Positions 23,238-32,626 of a stretch of DNA of 64,000 bases are shown here, piece by piece. The notes below the pieces were generated by a model. The model worked only from the letters and a program-made list of their open reading frames with translations. It ran no database searches and was not told the DNA's origin. The stretch is taken from positions 124,001-188,000 of the forward strand of contig CAVVEQ010000006.1 in the NCBI GenBank assembly GCA_963747315.1, given 5' to 3'. The translations under genes and the position numbers were made by a program. This DNA is from CAVVEQ01 sp963747315 (GTDB taxonomy: Bacteria > Chloroflexota > Anaerolineae > Anaerolineales > Anaerolineaceae). The first letter of the stretch is position 1; each line of letters starts with the position of its first letter.

Positions 23238-26200
23238 ATGGAAAGAAAATATGCGAACCGCAAGTATCTGGATGCGCTAAAACAGCGAGTTTTGGTCTTC
23301 GATGGTGCCATGGGTACCAACCTGCAAAAGATGAACCTGACCGCGAAGGAATTCGGCGGAGAAAAGACAGAGGGTTGCAATGACTACCTCGTCCTCAGTT
23401 ACCCGCAGGCACCCCTCACAGTGCACCGTTCCTTCCTCGAAGTTGGTGTAGATATTATAGAAACCTGCACCTTCCGCTCCAACCGCATCACCCTGGCTGA
23501 GTATGGCCTTGCAGACCTGGTGTTGAAGATCAACCGCGCCGCTGCTGAGCTTGCCCGGAATGCTGCGGATGAATTTTCCACCGCAGATCATCCCCGTTTC
23601 GTCGCCGGGTCAATCGGGCCATCCGGCAAGCTGCCCTCGATGAACGATCCCGAGCTTTCCAACATCACCGTGGAGGAGCTTTCGGATGTCTTCCGGGAGC
23701 AGGCAGAGGGATTGATCGCTGGCGGGGTGGACCTGCTTTTGATCGAAACCTCGCAGGATATTCTTGAGGTGAGAGCAGCCATTCACGGTATCCAGGACGC
23801 ATTCCAAAAGACCGGGGTTTACCTGCCCATTCAGGCGCAGGTGACCCTTGATACAACCGGCAGAATGCTGCTGGGAACGGATATCACTGCGGTACTCGCC
23901 ATTCTCGAAGGGCTTCCCATTGATGTGATCGGGTTGAACTGCTCCACCGGTCCGGAGCACATGCGCGAACCCATCCAGGCGCTCGGCGCTCAATCGCCTC
24001 TACCGGTATCCTGCATCCCCAATGCCGGTTTACCCCTTAATGTGGATGGGGAGGCAGTTTACCCCCTTACGCCGGAGGAGTTTGCCTCCTCTATGGGTGA
24101 ATTTGTGGAAAAGTACCATGTAAATGTGGTTGGTGGTTGCTGCGGAACCACGCCCGAGCATCTCCGCAAACTTGTCGAGCGCATTAATTTGCATGCCAAT
24201 CCGCCTCGCCCAGTTATCCAATCGGCGCTTCTTGCTTCCAGCATCCAGGCGCAGCCCATGCAGCAGGAACCCCGCCCATTCCTGATCGGAGAGCGGTTGA
24301 ACACCCAGGGGAGCGCCAAGTTCAAGCAGATCATTCTGGACGAAAATTACGATGCCATTCTTTCCATCGCCCGCCAGCAGGTCAATAGCGGAGCGCACGG
24401 GCTGGATCTCTGCGTGGCACTCACCGAGCGCAGCGACGAGTCGGAATCAATCAAAAAAGCCATCAAGGTGCTCGCCCCGGTCCTGCGCATCCCGCTGGTG
24501 ATCGACAGCACCGAGCCCGAGGTGATGGAAACCGCCCTCAAGAATTACCCCGGCCGCTGCCTGCTGAACTCCATCAATCTGGAAGCCGGCGAAGAGAAAG
24601 CCGGAAGAATTCTCGCACTGGCGAAAAAATACAATGCCGCAGTCATTGCCCTGACCATCGATGAAAATGGTATGGCCAAAACCGCCGCCCGGAAGCTGGA
24701 GGTCGCCCGCCGCATCCACTCCCTTGCAGTGGAGAAATTCGGTTTGCGTCCACAGGACCTGGTCTTCGATGCGTTGACCTTCACCCTGGCCACCGGTGAT
24801 CCTGAATATTCCCGATCCGCCCTGGATACCTTTGAGGGCATCCGGCTAATCAAAACCAACCTGCCGGGCGTGCTCACCTCTTTGGGGGTCAGCAATGTGT
24901 CCTTCGGGTTGGATCCCCGTGCCCGAGGGGTATTAAACAGCCTGATGCTCTACCATTCTGTCAAGGCGGGGTTGGATATGGCTATCGTGAATCCGGCCCA
25001 GATCACCCCATATATAGATCTCTCCGAAGAGGAGCGCGATTTAGGGGAAGATCTCATCCTCAACCGTAAACCCGATGCACTCCAGAACCTGATCAATCAC
25101 TTTCAGTCTCTCCCCGTTGGGACCGGAAGCGTGGAGCAGCAGCAATCGGAGCTGGCGGGAATGAATCCACGCGAGCGGCTGCACTACAAGATCCTTCACC
25201 GGATCAAAGAAGGTGTGGAATCTGAAATCGATGAGATCATCACTCCCTTCGCGCCCGTCGAGCGTCACTCAGCAGCGATTGACGTCCTCAATACCGTCCT
25301 CCTCCCCGCCATGAAGGAGGTCGGCGACCGCTTCGGTACCGGGGAATTGATCCTGCCCTTCGTGCTGCAATCCGCTGAAGTTATGAAGGCTTCGGTCACC
25401 CACCTGGAAAAATACCTGGAGAGGAAAGAAGGCACTTCCAAGGGCAGGGTTGTGCTGGCCACGGTTTATGGTGATGTGCACGATATCGGTAAAAACCTCG
25501 TCAAGACTATTCTTTCCAACAACGGTTATGAGGTGTTCGACCTTGGGAAACAGGTGCCTGCCGATCAGATTATCTCGAAAGCCGTTGAATTGAACGCTGA
25601 TGCGATCGGATTGAGCGCGTTGCTCGTCAGCACCAGCCGGCAGATGCCTGCTATTGTCAACGAGCTTTCTCTGCGCAAGTTGAATTTCCCTGTCCTGATC
25701 GGCGGGGCTGCCATCAACCGCCGTTTTGGCAGGCGCATCCTGCAGGTGGAGGACGGCAGTTTCTACCCGGGTGGGGTTTTCTATTGTAAGGACGCCTTCG
25801 AAGGTCTGGACACAATGGACCGCCTCACCAACCCTCAAGGAAGGCAGGAAATCCTTGCGGAGAACCTGGCCGAATCCCGGCAGGAGCTTCAACGCGAGTC
25901 CCATGCTAAATCACCCGAAACTGCCGCGTACACCCGATCCGATACCCCGCCTGCGGATTTTCTACCACAACCGCCCACCTGGGGACCGCGGGTGGTGCAC
26001 AAAATGCCGCTGGAGGAAGTTTTTGAACATCTCTCCCTGAAAGAATTGTTCCGGCTCTCTTGGGGTGCCAAAAATGCACATGGGGATGCCTGGAAAAAAA
26101 TGGAGGAAAAATTCACCTTGCGGCTGGAAGAGATGAAAAAGGAAGCCATGCGTACCGGTTGGATCCTGCCGCAAGGCGTATATGGCTACTTTCCCTGCCA

Positions 26201-26741
26201 GGCGGACGGCAACGACCTGGTGCTGTTTGATCCCGGCAGTCTGGCTGCTGCCGCCCGCGTGGAAATGAACCGTTTTTCCTTCCCGCGCCAGGCCGACCAG
26301 GAACATCTCTGCCTCGCCGATTACTTCCTGCCTCTTGGATCGCCGAAAATGGATGTGGTCGCCCTCCAGGTGGTCACGGTCGGTCGGGCAGCCACCCAAA
26401 GGATCGAGGAATTGAATTCCGCGGGTGAGATCACCGAAGCTTATTTTACCCACGGGTTGGCGGTGCAAATGGCGGAAGCTGCAGCCAACTACCTGCATGC
26501 CCACATCCGCCGTGAACTAGGTCTCGAAAAGGAACAGGGTAAACGCTATTCCTGGGGGTATCCTGCCATACCCGATCTGTCCGACCATCAGAAAGTCTTT
26601 GACCTGCTGCCGGTGGAGAACGAATTGGGCATGCACCTCACCAGCGCCTACCAGCTCATCCCCGAGCAATCCACCGCCGCGATCATCGTTCACCATCCGG
26701 CGGCAAGCTATTACAACGTCGCTGCCGGACGGCAGGAATGA
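23238..26741 (+). CDS. metH: Cobalamin-dependent methionine synthase MetH
   Basis: 1167 aa, four modules. The homocysteine domain (1-~320) has the zinc cysteines in GLNCSTGPEHM (C235) and GGCCGTTPEHL (C301, C302). The pterin-binding domain (~345-620) has ERLNTQGSAKFK and DLCVALTERSD. The cobalamin module has GDVHDIGKNL, whose His ligates cobalt (near residue 748). The C-terminal activation domain (~910-1167) has RYSWGYPAIPDLSDHQKVFDLLP. It transfers methyl from methyltetrahydrofolate to homocysteine. AGGAGG lies five nt before the ATG. Expression is controlled by the SAM riboswitch; the MTHFR-fusion gene follows after 16 bp. Confidence 0.95.
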   Translation: MERKYANRKYLDALKQRVLVFDGAMGTNLQKMNLTAKEFGGEKTEGCNDYLVLSYPQAPLTVHRSFLEVGVDIIETCTFRSNRITLAEYGLADLVLKINRAAAELARNAADEFSTADHPRFVAGSIGPSGKLPSMNDPELSNITVEELSDVFREQAEGLIAGGVDLLLIETSQDILEVRAAIHGIQDAFQKTGVYLPIQAQVTLDTTGRMLLGTDITAVLAILEGLPIDVIGLNCSTGPEHMREPIQALGAQSPLPVSCIPNAGLPLNVDGEAVYPLTPEEFASSMGEFVEKYHVNVVGGCCGTTPEHLRKLVERINLHANPPRPVIQSALLASSIQAQPMQQEPRPFLIGERLNTQGSAKFKQIILDENYDAILSIARQQVNSGAHGLDLCVALTERSDESESIKKAIKVLAPVLRIPLVIDSTEPEVMETALKNYPGRCLLNSINLEAGEEKAGRILALAKKYNAAVIALTIDENGMAKTAARKLEVARRIHSLAVEKFGLRPQDLVFDALTFTLATGDPEYSRSALDTFEGIRLIKTNLPGVLTSLGVSNVSFGLDPRARGVLNSLMLYHSVKAGLDMAIVNPAQITPYIDLSEEERDLGEDLILNRKPDALQNLINHFQSLPVGTGSVEQQQSELAGMNPRERLHYKILHRIKEGVESEIDEIITPFAPVERHSAAIDVLNTVLLPAMKEVGDRFGTGELILPFVLQSAEVMKASVTHLEKYLERKEGTSKGRVVLATVYGDVHDIGKNLVKTILSNNGYEVFDLGKQVPADQIISKAVELNADAIGLSALLVSTSRQMPAIVNELSLRKLNFPVLIGGAAINRRFGRRILQVEDGSFYPGGVFYCKDAFEGLDTMDRLTNPQGRQEILAENLAESRQELQRESHAKSPETAAYTRSDTPPADFLPQPPTWGPRVVHKMPLEEVFEHLSLKELFRLSWGAKNAHGDAWKKMEEKFTLRLEEMKKEAMRTGWILPQGVYGYFPCQADGNDLVLFDPGSLAAAARVEMNRFSFPRQADQEHLCLADYFLPLGSPKMDVVALQVVTVGRAATQRIEELNSAGEITEAYFTHGLAVQMAEAAANYLHAHIRRELGLEKEQGKRYSWGYPAIPDLSDHQKVFDLLPVENELGMHLTSAYQLIPEQSTAAIIVHHPAASYYNVAAGRQE

Positions 26742-26757
26742 AATAAGAAGGTGCTCC

Positions 26758-28623
26758 ATGACTGCTCCATATACATTTCTTGAAGATCTGGATTCCTCAC
26801 CCCGGCCATTCATCGCCGACGGAGCCATGGGTACCATGCTTCATCAGCGCGGGCAGGGCTTCGAGCACTGCTTTGATCTACTCAACCTGACCCAGCCCAG
26901 CCTCGTGGCGGATATTCACCACGAATATATCGATGCCGGGGCACAGATCATCCAGACAAACACTTTTGGCGCAAACCGCTTCAAGCTTTCCAAGCACGAG
27001 TTGGAATCGCGCTTGGTGGAGATCAATACCGCTGCGGTGGAGCTTGCCCGGCGGGTGGTACTGGCATCATTTAAAAAGATTTTTATAGCCGGGGATGTCG
27101 GCCCCCTGGGAGTGCGCCTGGCACCTTTTGGTCGTGTTCAACCGGAAGACGCCCGGGAGGTCTTTCGCGAGCAGATCTCTTCCCTTGCCGATAGCGGCAT
27201 CGATCTGGTCATCATTGAGACGATGACCGACCTCTATGAAGTCCGGGAAGCCATCCTGGCAGCCCGCGAGGTGGATGAAACCCTGCCCATCCTGGCATCC
27301 ATGACCTTCACCCGCGATGACCGCACCTTGTTGGGCGACACTCCCGAAAAAGTCGCGGTAAAAATGAAGGAAGCGGGTGCGGATATCATCGGCGTCAATT
27401 GCTCCGGCGGCCCGGACCAGATTCTGCGCATTCTCAAATCTATGCGCCAGGCGCTTCCGGATGGGCGTTTTTCCGTGATGCCCAACGCCGGCTGGCCGGA
27501 GCAGGTGAGCGGGCGCATTTTCTACCCTGCGACGCCGGAATATTTCGGTGATTATGCCATTTCCTTCTGGGAGTCCGGCGCGCGCGTGATCGGCGGTTGC
27601 TGCGGAACCACTCCTACCCACATTACCCAGATGCGTGGCGCAGTGGATTCCGCCCCGATAGAAACCATCACCACCCAATCCATCCAGGTGATCAGCGAAT
27701 CCGAGGAACCCTGCGATAACTGCGAGCAGCCCACGGGGCTGGCGCAGAAGCTGGCCTCCGGACAGTTCGTCTTTGCAGTGGAGATGGATCCTCCCCGCGG
27801 TCTGGCCACCCAGAAGCTCCTGGCCGGGGCGAGCCTGCTCGCCGAATCCGGCGCGGATGTCATCGATGTGGCTGACAGCCCCATGGCACGCATGCGCATG
27901 AGTCCCTGGGCAGTGTGTTCCTTGATCCAGAAGACCGTCGGGGTGGAAACCGTGCTGCATTTCCCCACCCGCGGAAGGAACCTGTTGCGCGTGCAGGGAG
28001 ATCTGCTCGCCACCCATGCCATCGGGGTGCGCAATATCTTCGTCATCATGGGCGATCCAACCGCCATTGGCGATTATCCCAACGCCGCCGATAACTTCGA
28101 CCTCGTCCCTTCGGGATTGATCCGCCTGATCAAGGAAGGATTCAATTCCGGGTTGGATCATTCCGGGAGCGAGATCGGTCAACCCACTTCCTTCTTCGTG
28201 GGTTGCGCATTAAATCTGAATCCCGCGGATGCCAGGCAGGAAGCTCGAAACCTTCATCGAAAGGTGACCGCGGGAGCCGATTTCATTCTCACCCAACCGG
28301 TGTTTGAAGCCTCTCATGCGCTTGATTTTCTGAAGATTTACGAAAAAGAATACGGCACCCTCTCCACACCCCTGCTTCTGGGGATCCTGCCGCTGCATAC
28401 CTTCCGCCACGCCAATTTCCTGCACCAGGAAGTACCGGGAGTGGAGATCCCGCCATTTATTATGGAGAAAATGGAAACCGCGGGAGAAAAGAGCCCGCAA
28501 ATTGGCGCAGAGATTGCATCTGGTCTTATCCAGGAGCTTCGATCCCTTATTCAGGGTGTGTATTTGATGCCTGCATTTAATCGTTACGATATCACCGCCG
28601 GGATCATCGAAGCCAGTAAATAA
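26758..28623 (+). CDS. Bifunctional homocysteine S-methyltransferase / methylenetetrahydrofolate reductase
   Basis: 621 aa. Residues 1-~290 form a second homocysteine S-methyltransferase domain (FIADGAMGTMLHQRG...VNCSGGPDQI...GGCCGTTPTHI, zinc cysteines present). Residues ~310-620 form an FAD-type MTHFR (FAVEMDPPRGLATQKLLAGA, NIFVIMGDPTAIGDYPN, ADFILTQPVFEASHALDFL), which makes the 5-methyl-THF that MetH consumes. The fusion resembles YitJ-type proteins. Start is ATG 26758 with AAGG upstream; longer in-frame readings run back into metH. With metH it forms a SAM-regulated methionine operon. Confidence 0.9.
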   Translation: MTAPYTFLEDLDSSPRPFIADGAMGTMLHQRGQGFEHCFDLLNLTQPSLVADIHHEYIDAGAQIIQTNTFGANRFKLSKHELESRLVEINTAAVELARRVVLASFKKIFIAGDVGPLGVRLAPFGRVQPEDAREVFREQISSLADSGIDLVIIETMTDLYEVREAILAAREVDETLPILASMTFTRDDRTLLGDTPEKVAVKMKEAGADIIGVNCSGGPDQILRILKSMRQALPDGRFSVMPNAGWPEQVSGRIFYPATPEYFGDYAISFWESGARVIGGCCGTTPTHITQMRGAVDSAPIETITTQSIQVISESEEPCDNCEQPTGLAQKLASGQFVFAVEMDPPRGLATQKLLAGASLLAESGADVIDVADSPMARMRMSPWAVCSLIQKTVGVETVLHFPTRGRNLLRVQGDLLATHAIGVRNIFVIMGDPTAIGDYPNAADNFDLVPSGLIRLIKEGFNSGLDHSGSEIGQPTSFFVGCALNLNPADARQEARNLHRKVTAGADFILTQPVFEASHALDFLKIYEKEYGTLSTPLLLGILPLHTFRHANFLHQEVPGVEIPPFIMEKMETAGEKSPQIGAEIASGLIQELRSLIQGVYLMPAFNRYDITAGIIEASK

Positions 28624-28718
28624 GCTGTTTTTGGCTTGTTTAAAAGGCACGGAATGGCTAGAATACTAAGGATCGGGTTGGCTGACCTTTTTGAGGGATG
28701 ATCGGGGTAAACGAAAAA

Positions 28719-29486
28719 ATGCTTCTCGCCATCGACATCGGCAATACCAACATCACGCTGGGGCTTTACCAGGGCACAGTTCTTGGTTCGCACTGGCGCC
28801 TGGCCACCGACCATGAACGCATGCCGGATGAATACGGGTTGCAGCTTCTCGGATTATTACAAAACGCAAATTGCCTTGCCTCGAACCTGGAAGGCATTTC
28901 ACTCGCTACAGTAGTCCCCCTGGTTGGCAGCCGTATTCGGCAGGCCTGTCGGGATTACCTCGGTCTGGATCCGCTAGTCGTTGATCAAACCACACGAACA
29001 GACCTGACCATTCTTTATGAAGATCCCTCTTCGGTCGGCGCCGACCGCATCGTGGATGCTGTGGCCACCCGGGCACTTTATGGCTGCCCGGCCTGCATCG
29101 TCGATTTTGGCACTGCCACCACCTTCGACGCTCTGAATGACCGGGGGGAATACCTGGGAGGCGCCATCACCCCGGGTATCGGCATCGCCGCGGATGCCCT
29201 CGTCCAGCGTACCGCCAAGCTTCCGCGCGTGGACCTGGAACGCCCGCCGAACGTCATCGGCCGCAACACCATCCATGCCATGCAATCGGGATTGCTCTTC
29301 GGGTATATCGCCCTGGTGGAAGGTATGGTTTCCAGATTCCGCCATGAGCTGGGTGACGAGATGCGCGTGATCGGGACCGGCGGGTTGGTCGATATCATCG
29401 CCGCCGAGACGAACGTGATCACTCACATCGCCCCCTGGCTCACCCTGGATGGCCTTCGCATGATCTGGGAGATGAACAAAAAATGA
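28719..29486 (+). CDS. coaX: Type III pantothenate kinase
   Basis: 256 aa. It phosphorylates pantothenate, step one of coenzyme A synthesis. ASKHA motifs: LLAIDIGNTNITLGLY at the N-terminus, GADRIVDAVATRALYG (adenine/pantothenate region) and VDFGTATTFDALNDRG, then GTGGLVDIIA. The in-frame ATG at 28698 adds seven residues; 28719 is chosen because family members begin at MLLAIDIGNTN. Its stop overlaps coaBC (ATGA), forming a coaX-coaBC unit. Confidence 0.92.
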   Translation: MLLAIDIGNTNITLGLYQGTVLGSHWRLATDHERMPDEYGLQLLGLLQNANCLASNLEGISLATVVPLVGSRIRQACRDYLGLDPLVVDQTTRTDLTILYEDPSSVGADRIVDAVATRALYGCPACIVDFGTATTFDALNDRGEYLGGAITPGIGIAADALVQRTAKLPRVDLERPPNVIGRNTIHAMQSGLLFGYIALVEGMVSRFRHELGDEMRVIGTGGLVDIIAAETNVITHIAPWLTLDGLRMIWEMNKK

Positions 29487-30699
29487 GCAATCCTTTTGAG
29501 AATAAACGCATCCTGCTGGGGGTGACAGGATCGATCGCATGTTATAAAGCCTGCGAATTGGCTTCCCGTTTGAAGCAGTCTGGCGCGTTTGTGGATGTCG
29601 TTCTTACCGCCGGGGCAGCCAAATTCGTCTCACCCATTTCATTCCAATCCGTAACCGGACGCAAAGCCTACACCGACGAGGACCTCTGGGGAGGGGAAGG
29701 ACACGTGCTGCATGTCAGCCTCGGGCAATCTGCAGACCTGGTGCTGATCGCGCCTGCCACGGCCAATACCATCGCCAAGCTGGCACACGGGATCGCCGAT
29801 AACCTGCTCACCGATTCTGTGTTGGTTTCCACTTGCCCACTGGTCATCTCCCCGGCCATGGAATCCCACATGTTTGCGAATACTGCCACCCAAGAAAACA
29901 TACAGATACTTACCCGGCGAGGAGCTGCAATTCTTGGACCGGCAGAAGGGCATCTTGCTTCTGGCGCGGTCGGAAAGGGCCGCTTTGTGGAACCGGTGAC
30001 ATCATGGCCGAGCTGCGTTACCTGATGACCCGCAGCGGCCGCCTGAAGGGTAAAAAGGTCGTCATTACAGCCGGCGGAACCCAGGAACCGATCGACCCGG
30101 TGAGGATAATCACCAACAATTCCTCTGGCAAGCAGGGATACGCCCTGGCGCAGGCAGCGCTGGATGCCGGCGCGGAGGTGACGCTCATCGCCGCTCCCAA
30201 CGCCCTGGAAACACCCTTCGGAGCAATCCAGGTTCGGGTACATACTGCCGCTGAAATGAAGGATGCGGTATTATCCGCCTGCGAAGGCGCGGACGCGCTG
30301 ATCATGGCCGCTGCCGTGGCGGATTTCCGACCCATCCACGCGGAAGCCCAGAAGATCAAGAAAGGCGGCGGGATCCCCGAGATCAAACTTGAGCCCACCG
30401 AGGATATCCTTAAACTTGTGGCAAAGGCAAAAGGAAAAAGCGGGTTCCCAGTCCTGACCATCGGTTTCGCTGCAGAAAGCCAGGACCTGCTCGAGAATGC
30501 CAGGGAAAAACTGGCCGCCAAGAGCCTGGATCTGATCATCGCCAACGATATCACCCGCAGCGATGCCGGCTTTGAGGTAGATACCAACGCCATCACCATG
30601 ATCGATAAAAAGGGTCGGGCGCAAAGCCTGCCCACCCTCACCAAGACCGAAGTGGCCGAAAAGATCATGGATTTTGTGATCCACAATCTCCGTTTGTAG
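29483..30699 (+). CDS. coaBC: Bifunctional phosphopantothenoylcysteine synthetase/decarboxylase CoaBC (one frame break)
   Basis: About 405 aa after repair. The CoaC half (1-~180) has ILLGVTGSIACYKACELASR, LIAPATANTIAKLAHGIADN and PAMESHMF, with FMN-binding and catalytic residues for decarboxylation. The CoaB half has VVITAGGTQEPIDPVRIITN, MAAAVADFRP and LTIGFAAES. The first frame ends EPVTSWPSCVT; adding one base near 29993-29997 gives EPGDIMAELRYLMTR and continues in the second frame. This is the only break in the window that needs an added base. Start overlaps coaX. Confidence 0.9.
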
Positions 30700-30711
30700 A
30701 AGAATAAAAAC

Positions 30712-31455
30712 ATGACATCCCGATCGAAGCGCATCCTCGTCCTCTCCGATATCCATGGCAACCTCCCCGCATTGCAGTCCGTCCTGCAGGATGCAGGTGA
30801 AGTGGATGCCGTCTGGTGCCTGGGGGATCTTGTGGGTTACGGACCCTTCCCCAATGAATGCATCGACCTCGTCCGCCAACAGCCGGACCTGCGCTGCGTG
30901 CTGGGCAACCACGATGCCGGCATGCTCGGGCGCATCAGCCTGGGAATGTTCAATCACGATGCCCAGGTATCCTTGAAGTGGGTCAAAACAGTCATCACCG
31001 AATCCAACTGGGAATTTCTGCGCCAGGTACCGGAGATCGTGGTGGAGGAAAAAGTCACCCTGGTTCACGGAAGCCCGCGCAATGCCATCTGGGAATACAT
31101 CCTTGACCCCGGCATCGCCCGCGATAATTTCGAAAGTTTCGATACGCATGTGGCAATGGTCGGCCATACGCATCTGCCGATCGCATACCACTATTTTGAG
31201 GACCTCAACGAAACCGAATGGACGCTCGGGAAACTGGGAAAGCCGGTAAAACTGGAACATCGCGCCATCTTGAACCCCGGCAGCGTCGGCCAGCCGCGCG
31301 ACCACGACCCCCGGGCTGCATATGCCATCTTTTACCCCCGCCGAATGAGCTGGGAGTTTCACCGGGTTCCTTATGATATTGAAAAAGTCCAGGCGGCCAT
31401 CACCGGGAATGGATTGCCCTCCCGGCACGCCTCCCGCCTGACCGAGGGTTGGTAG
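30712..31455 (+). CDS. Calcineurin-like metallophosphoesterase
   Basis: 247 aa with all five metallophosphoesterase motifs: LSDIHGN, GDLVGYGPFPNE, GNHD, VHGSPRN and GHTHLP. The spacing resembles YfcE/MJ0936-type phosphodiesterases and Ap4A hydrolase-like proteins. It starts 12 nt after coaBC on the same strand. The substrate is unknown; a cytoplasmic nucleotide phosphodiesterase is likely. Confidence 0.88.
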   Translation: MTSRSKRILVLSDIHGNLPALQSVLQDAGEVDAVWCLGDLVGYGPFPNECIDLVRQQPDLRCVLGNHDAGMLGRISLGMFNHDAQVSLKWVKTVITESNWEFLRQVPEIVVEEKVTLVHGSPRNAIWEYILDPGIARDNFESFDTHVAMVGHTHLPIAYHYFEDLNETEWTLGKLGKPVKLEHRAILNPGSVGQPRDHDPRAAYAIFYPRRMSWEFHRVPYDIEKVQAAITGNGLPSRHASRLTEGW

Positions 31456-31524
31456 GGCGGAACAAATCACTCCGCTTCCTCGTCTTATAGGTGGATTGAA
31501 AATTCAAGATCACCTGGAGGAGAA

Positions 31525-32541
31525 ATGAAAAGAATATCGATCGTTTTGATTCTCGTTGCCGCCCTGGCACTGGCAGCCTGCGCCCCTGCTGCCAGCCTGA
31601 TGAGTTCCAGCCGCGAGGAATCCGTTGCGCCCATGACTGAGGCCATGCTCGATAAGGGTGTCAGCCAGGTCGGGGGAATCGGCAACGCCGCGCCGGCTCC
31701 CATGGAGGGCGATTTTGTCCAGGAAGCCCCTGCCAGCCCTGGCGCGGGTTCCAGCGGGACATCCGAACAGCTCATCGTCAAGAACGCCAACCTTTCCATG
31801 ATCGTACCCAATTCCACTGTCGCCATGCAGCAGGTCACCGATCTGGCCAAATTGATGAAGGGTTATGTGGTCACCTCATACCTGTATAAATCCACGGGGG
31901 AGGATGGCCAAACTTACACCGACGCCAACATCACCATTCGCGTTCCGGTGGAGCGCTTGGAGGAGACCCTGGCCAAGATCCGCGGCCTGGTGAAGGACCC
32001 CAAAGTGGATATCACCTCCGAGAACGTGACCGGAGAGGATGTCACCGCGATCGTTGTTGACCTGGAATCCCGGCTGCGCAACTATGAAAAAGTTGTCGTC
32101 AAGCTGTACGAACTGATGGATGAAGCCAAAAAGACTGAAGACGCCCTGAACGTTTTCAACCAGATCATCTATTACCAGGAGCAGATCGAGATCCTCAAGG
32201 GACAGATCAAGTACTACCGCGAGACAGCCGCCATGTCCGCCATCACCCTCAGCCTCACAGAACGCCAACCGCTTGCCCCGGTCACCATCGCCGGCTGGCA
32301 GCCAGGCGGTGTGGCTCTCGAAGCCATCCAGGCGTTGGTTCACTTCCTGCAGGGTCTGGTAAACGTGCTCATCTGGGTCGGCCTGTGCATCCTGCCGGTG
32401 CTTGTGCTGATCTGGCTGCCGCTCTGGCTCATCTGGCGGTCGATGAAGCGCCGCGGCTGGGTTTGGAAGGGCTGGCGACCGGTGAAAACAAGCCCCGCCC
32501 CGGAGAAACCGGCGGAGATCCCTTCAAGCGAAAAGAAATAA
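31525..32541 (+). CDS. DUF4349 membrane-anchored lipoprotein
   Basis: 338 aa. Signal ends LALAAC. A low-complexity segment precedes a domain starting LIVKNANLSMIVPNSTVAMQ and containing GYVVTSYLYKSTGEDG and ITIRVPVERLEETLAKI, the DUF4349 pattern. A charged coiled-coil follows (residues ~180-235), then a membrane helix (IWVGLCILPVLVLIWLPLWL) and a basic cytoplasmic tail. GGAGGAG precedes the ATG. A strong terminator follows. Function unknown; a surface or envelope-stress role is only a guess. Confidence 0.82.
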   Translation: MKRISIVLILVAALALAACAPAASLMSSSREESVAPMTEAMLDKGVSQVGGIGNAAPAPMEGDFVQEAPASPGAGSSGTSEQLIVKNANLSMIVPNSTVAMQQVTDLAKLMKGYVVTSYLYKSTGEDGQTYTDANITIRVPVERLEETLAKIRGLVKDPKVDITSENVTGEDVTAIVVDLESRLRNYEKVVVKLYELMDEAKKTEDALNVFNQIIYYQEQIEILKGQIKYYRETAAMSAITLSLTERQPLAPVTIAGWQPGGVALEAIQALVHFLQGLVNVLIWVGLCILPVLVLIWLPLWLIWRSMKRRGWVWKGWRPVKTSPAPEKPAEIPSSEKK

Positions 32542-32557
32542 ACGCACAAGCTCGAAA

Positions 32558-32594
32558 TCATCCCTGGAAGGCAACACCTTCCAGGGATTTTTTT
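32558..32594 (+). terminator. Terminator of the DUF4349 gene
   Basis: ATCCCTGGAAGG/CCTTCCAGGGAT, a long perfect stem with a short CAACA-type loop and a seven-T run. Confidence 0.92.
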
Positions 32595-32626
32595 ATCTCA
32601 GAACCCCCTCTGATATAATCCCCTGC

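Noticed and set aside
27067..28182. 371-residue minus-strand frame
   Set aside because: Antisense shadow of the methyltransferase/MTHFR fusion gene; composition typical of a GC-rich shadow.
30271..31470. 399-residue minus-strand frame
   Set aside because: Antisense to coaBC and the metallophosphoesterase, both with clear motifs.
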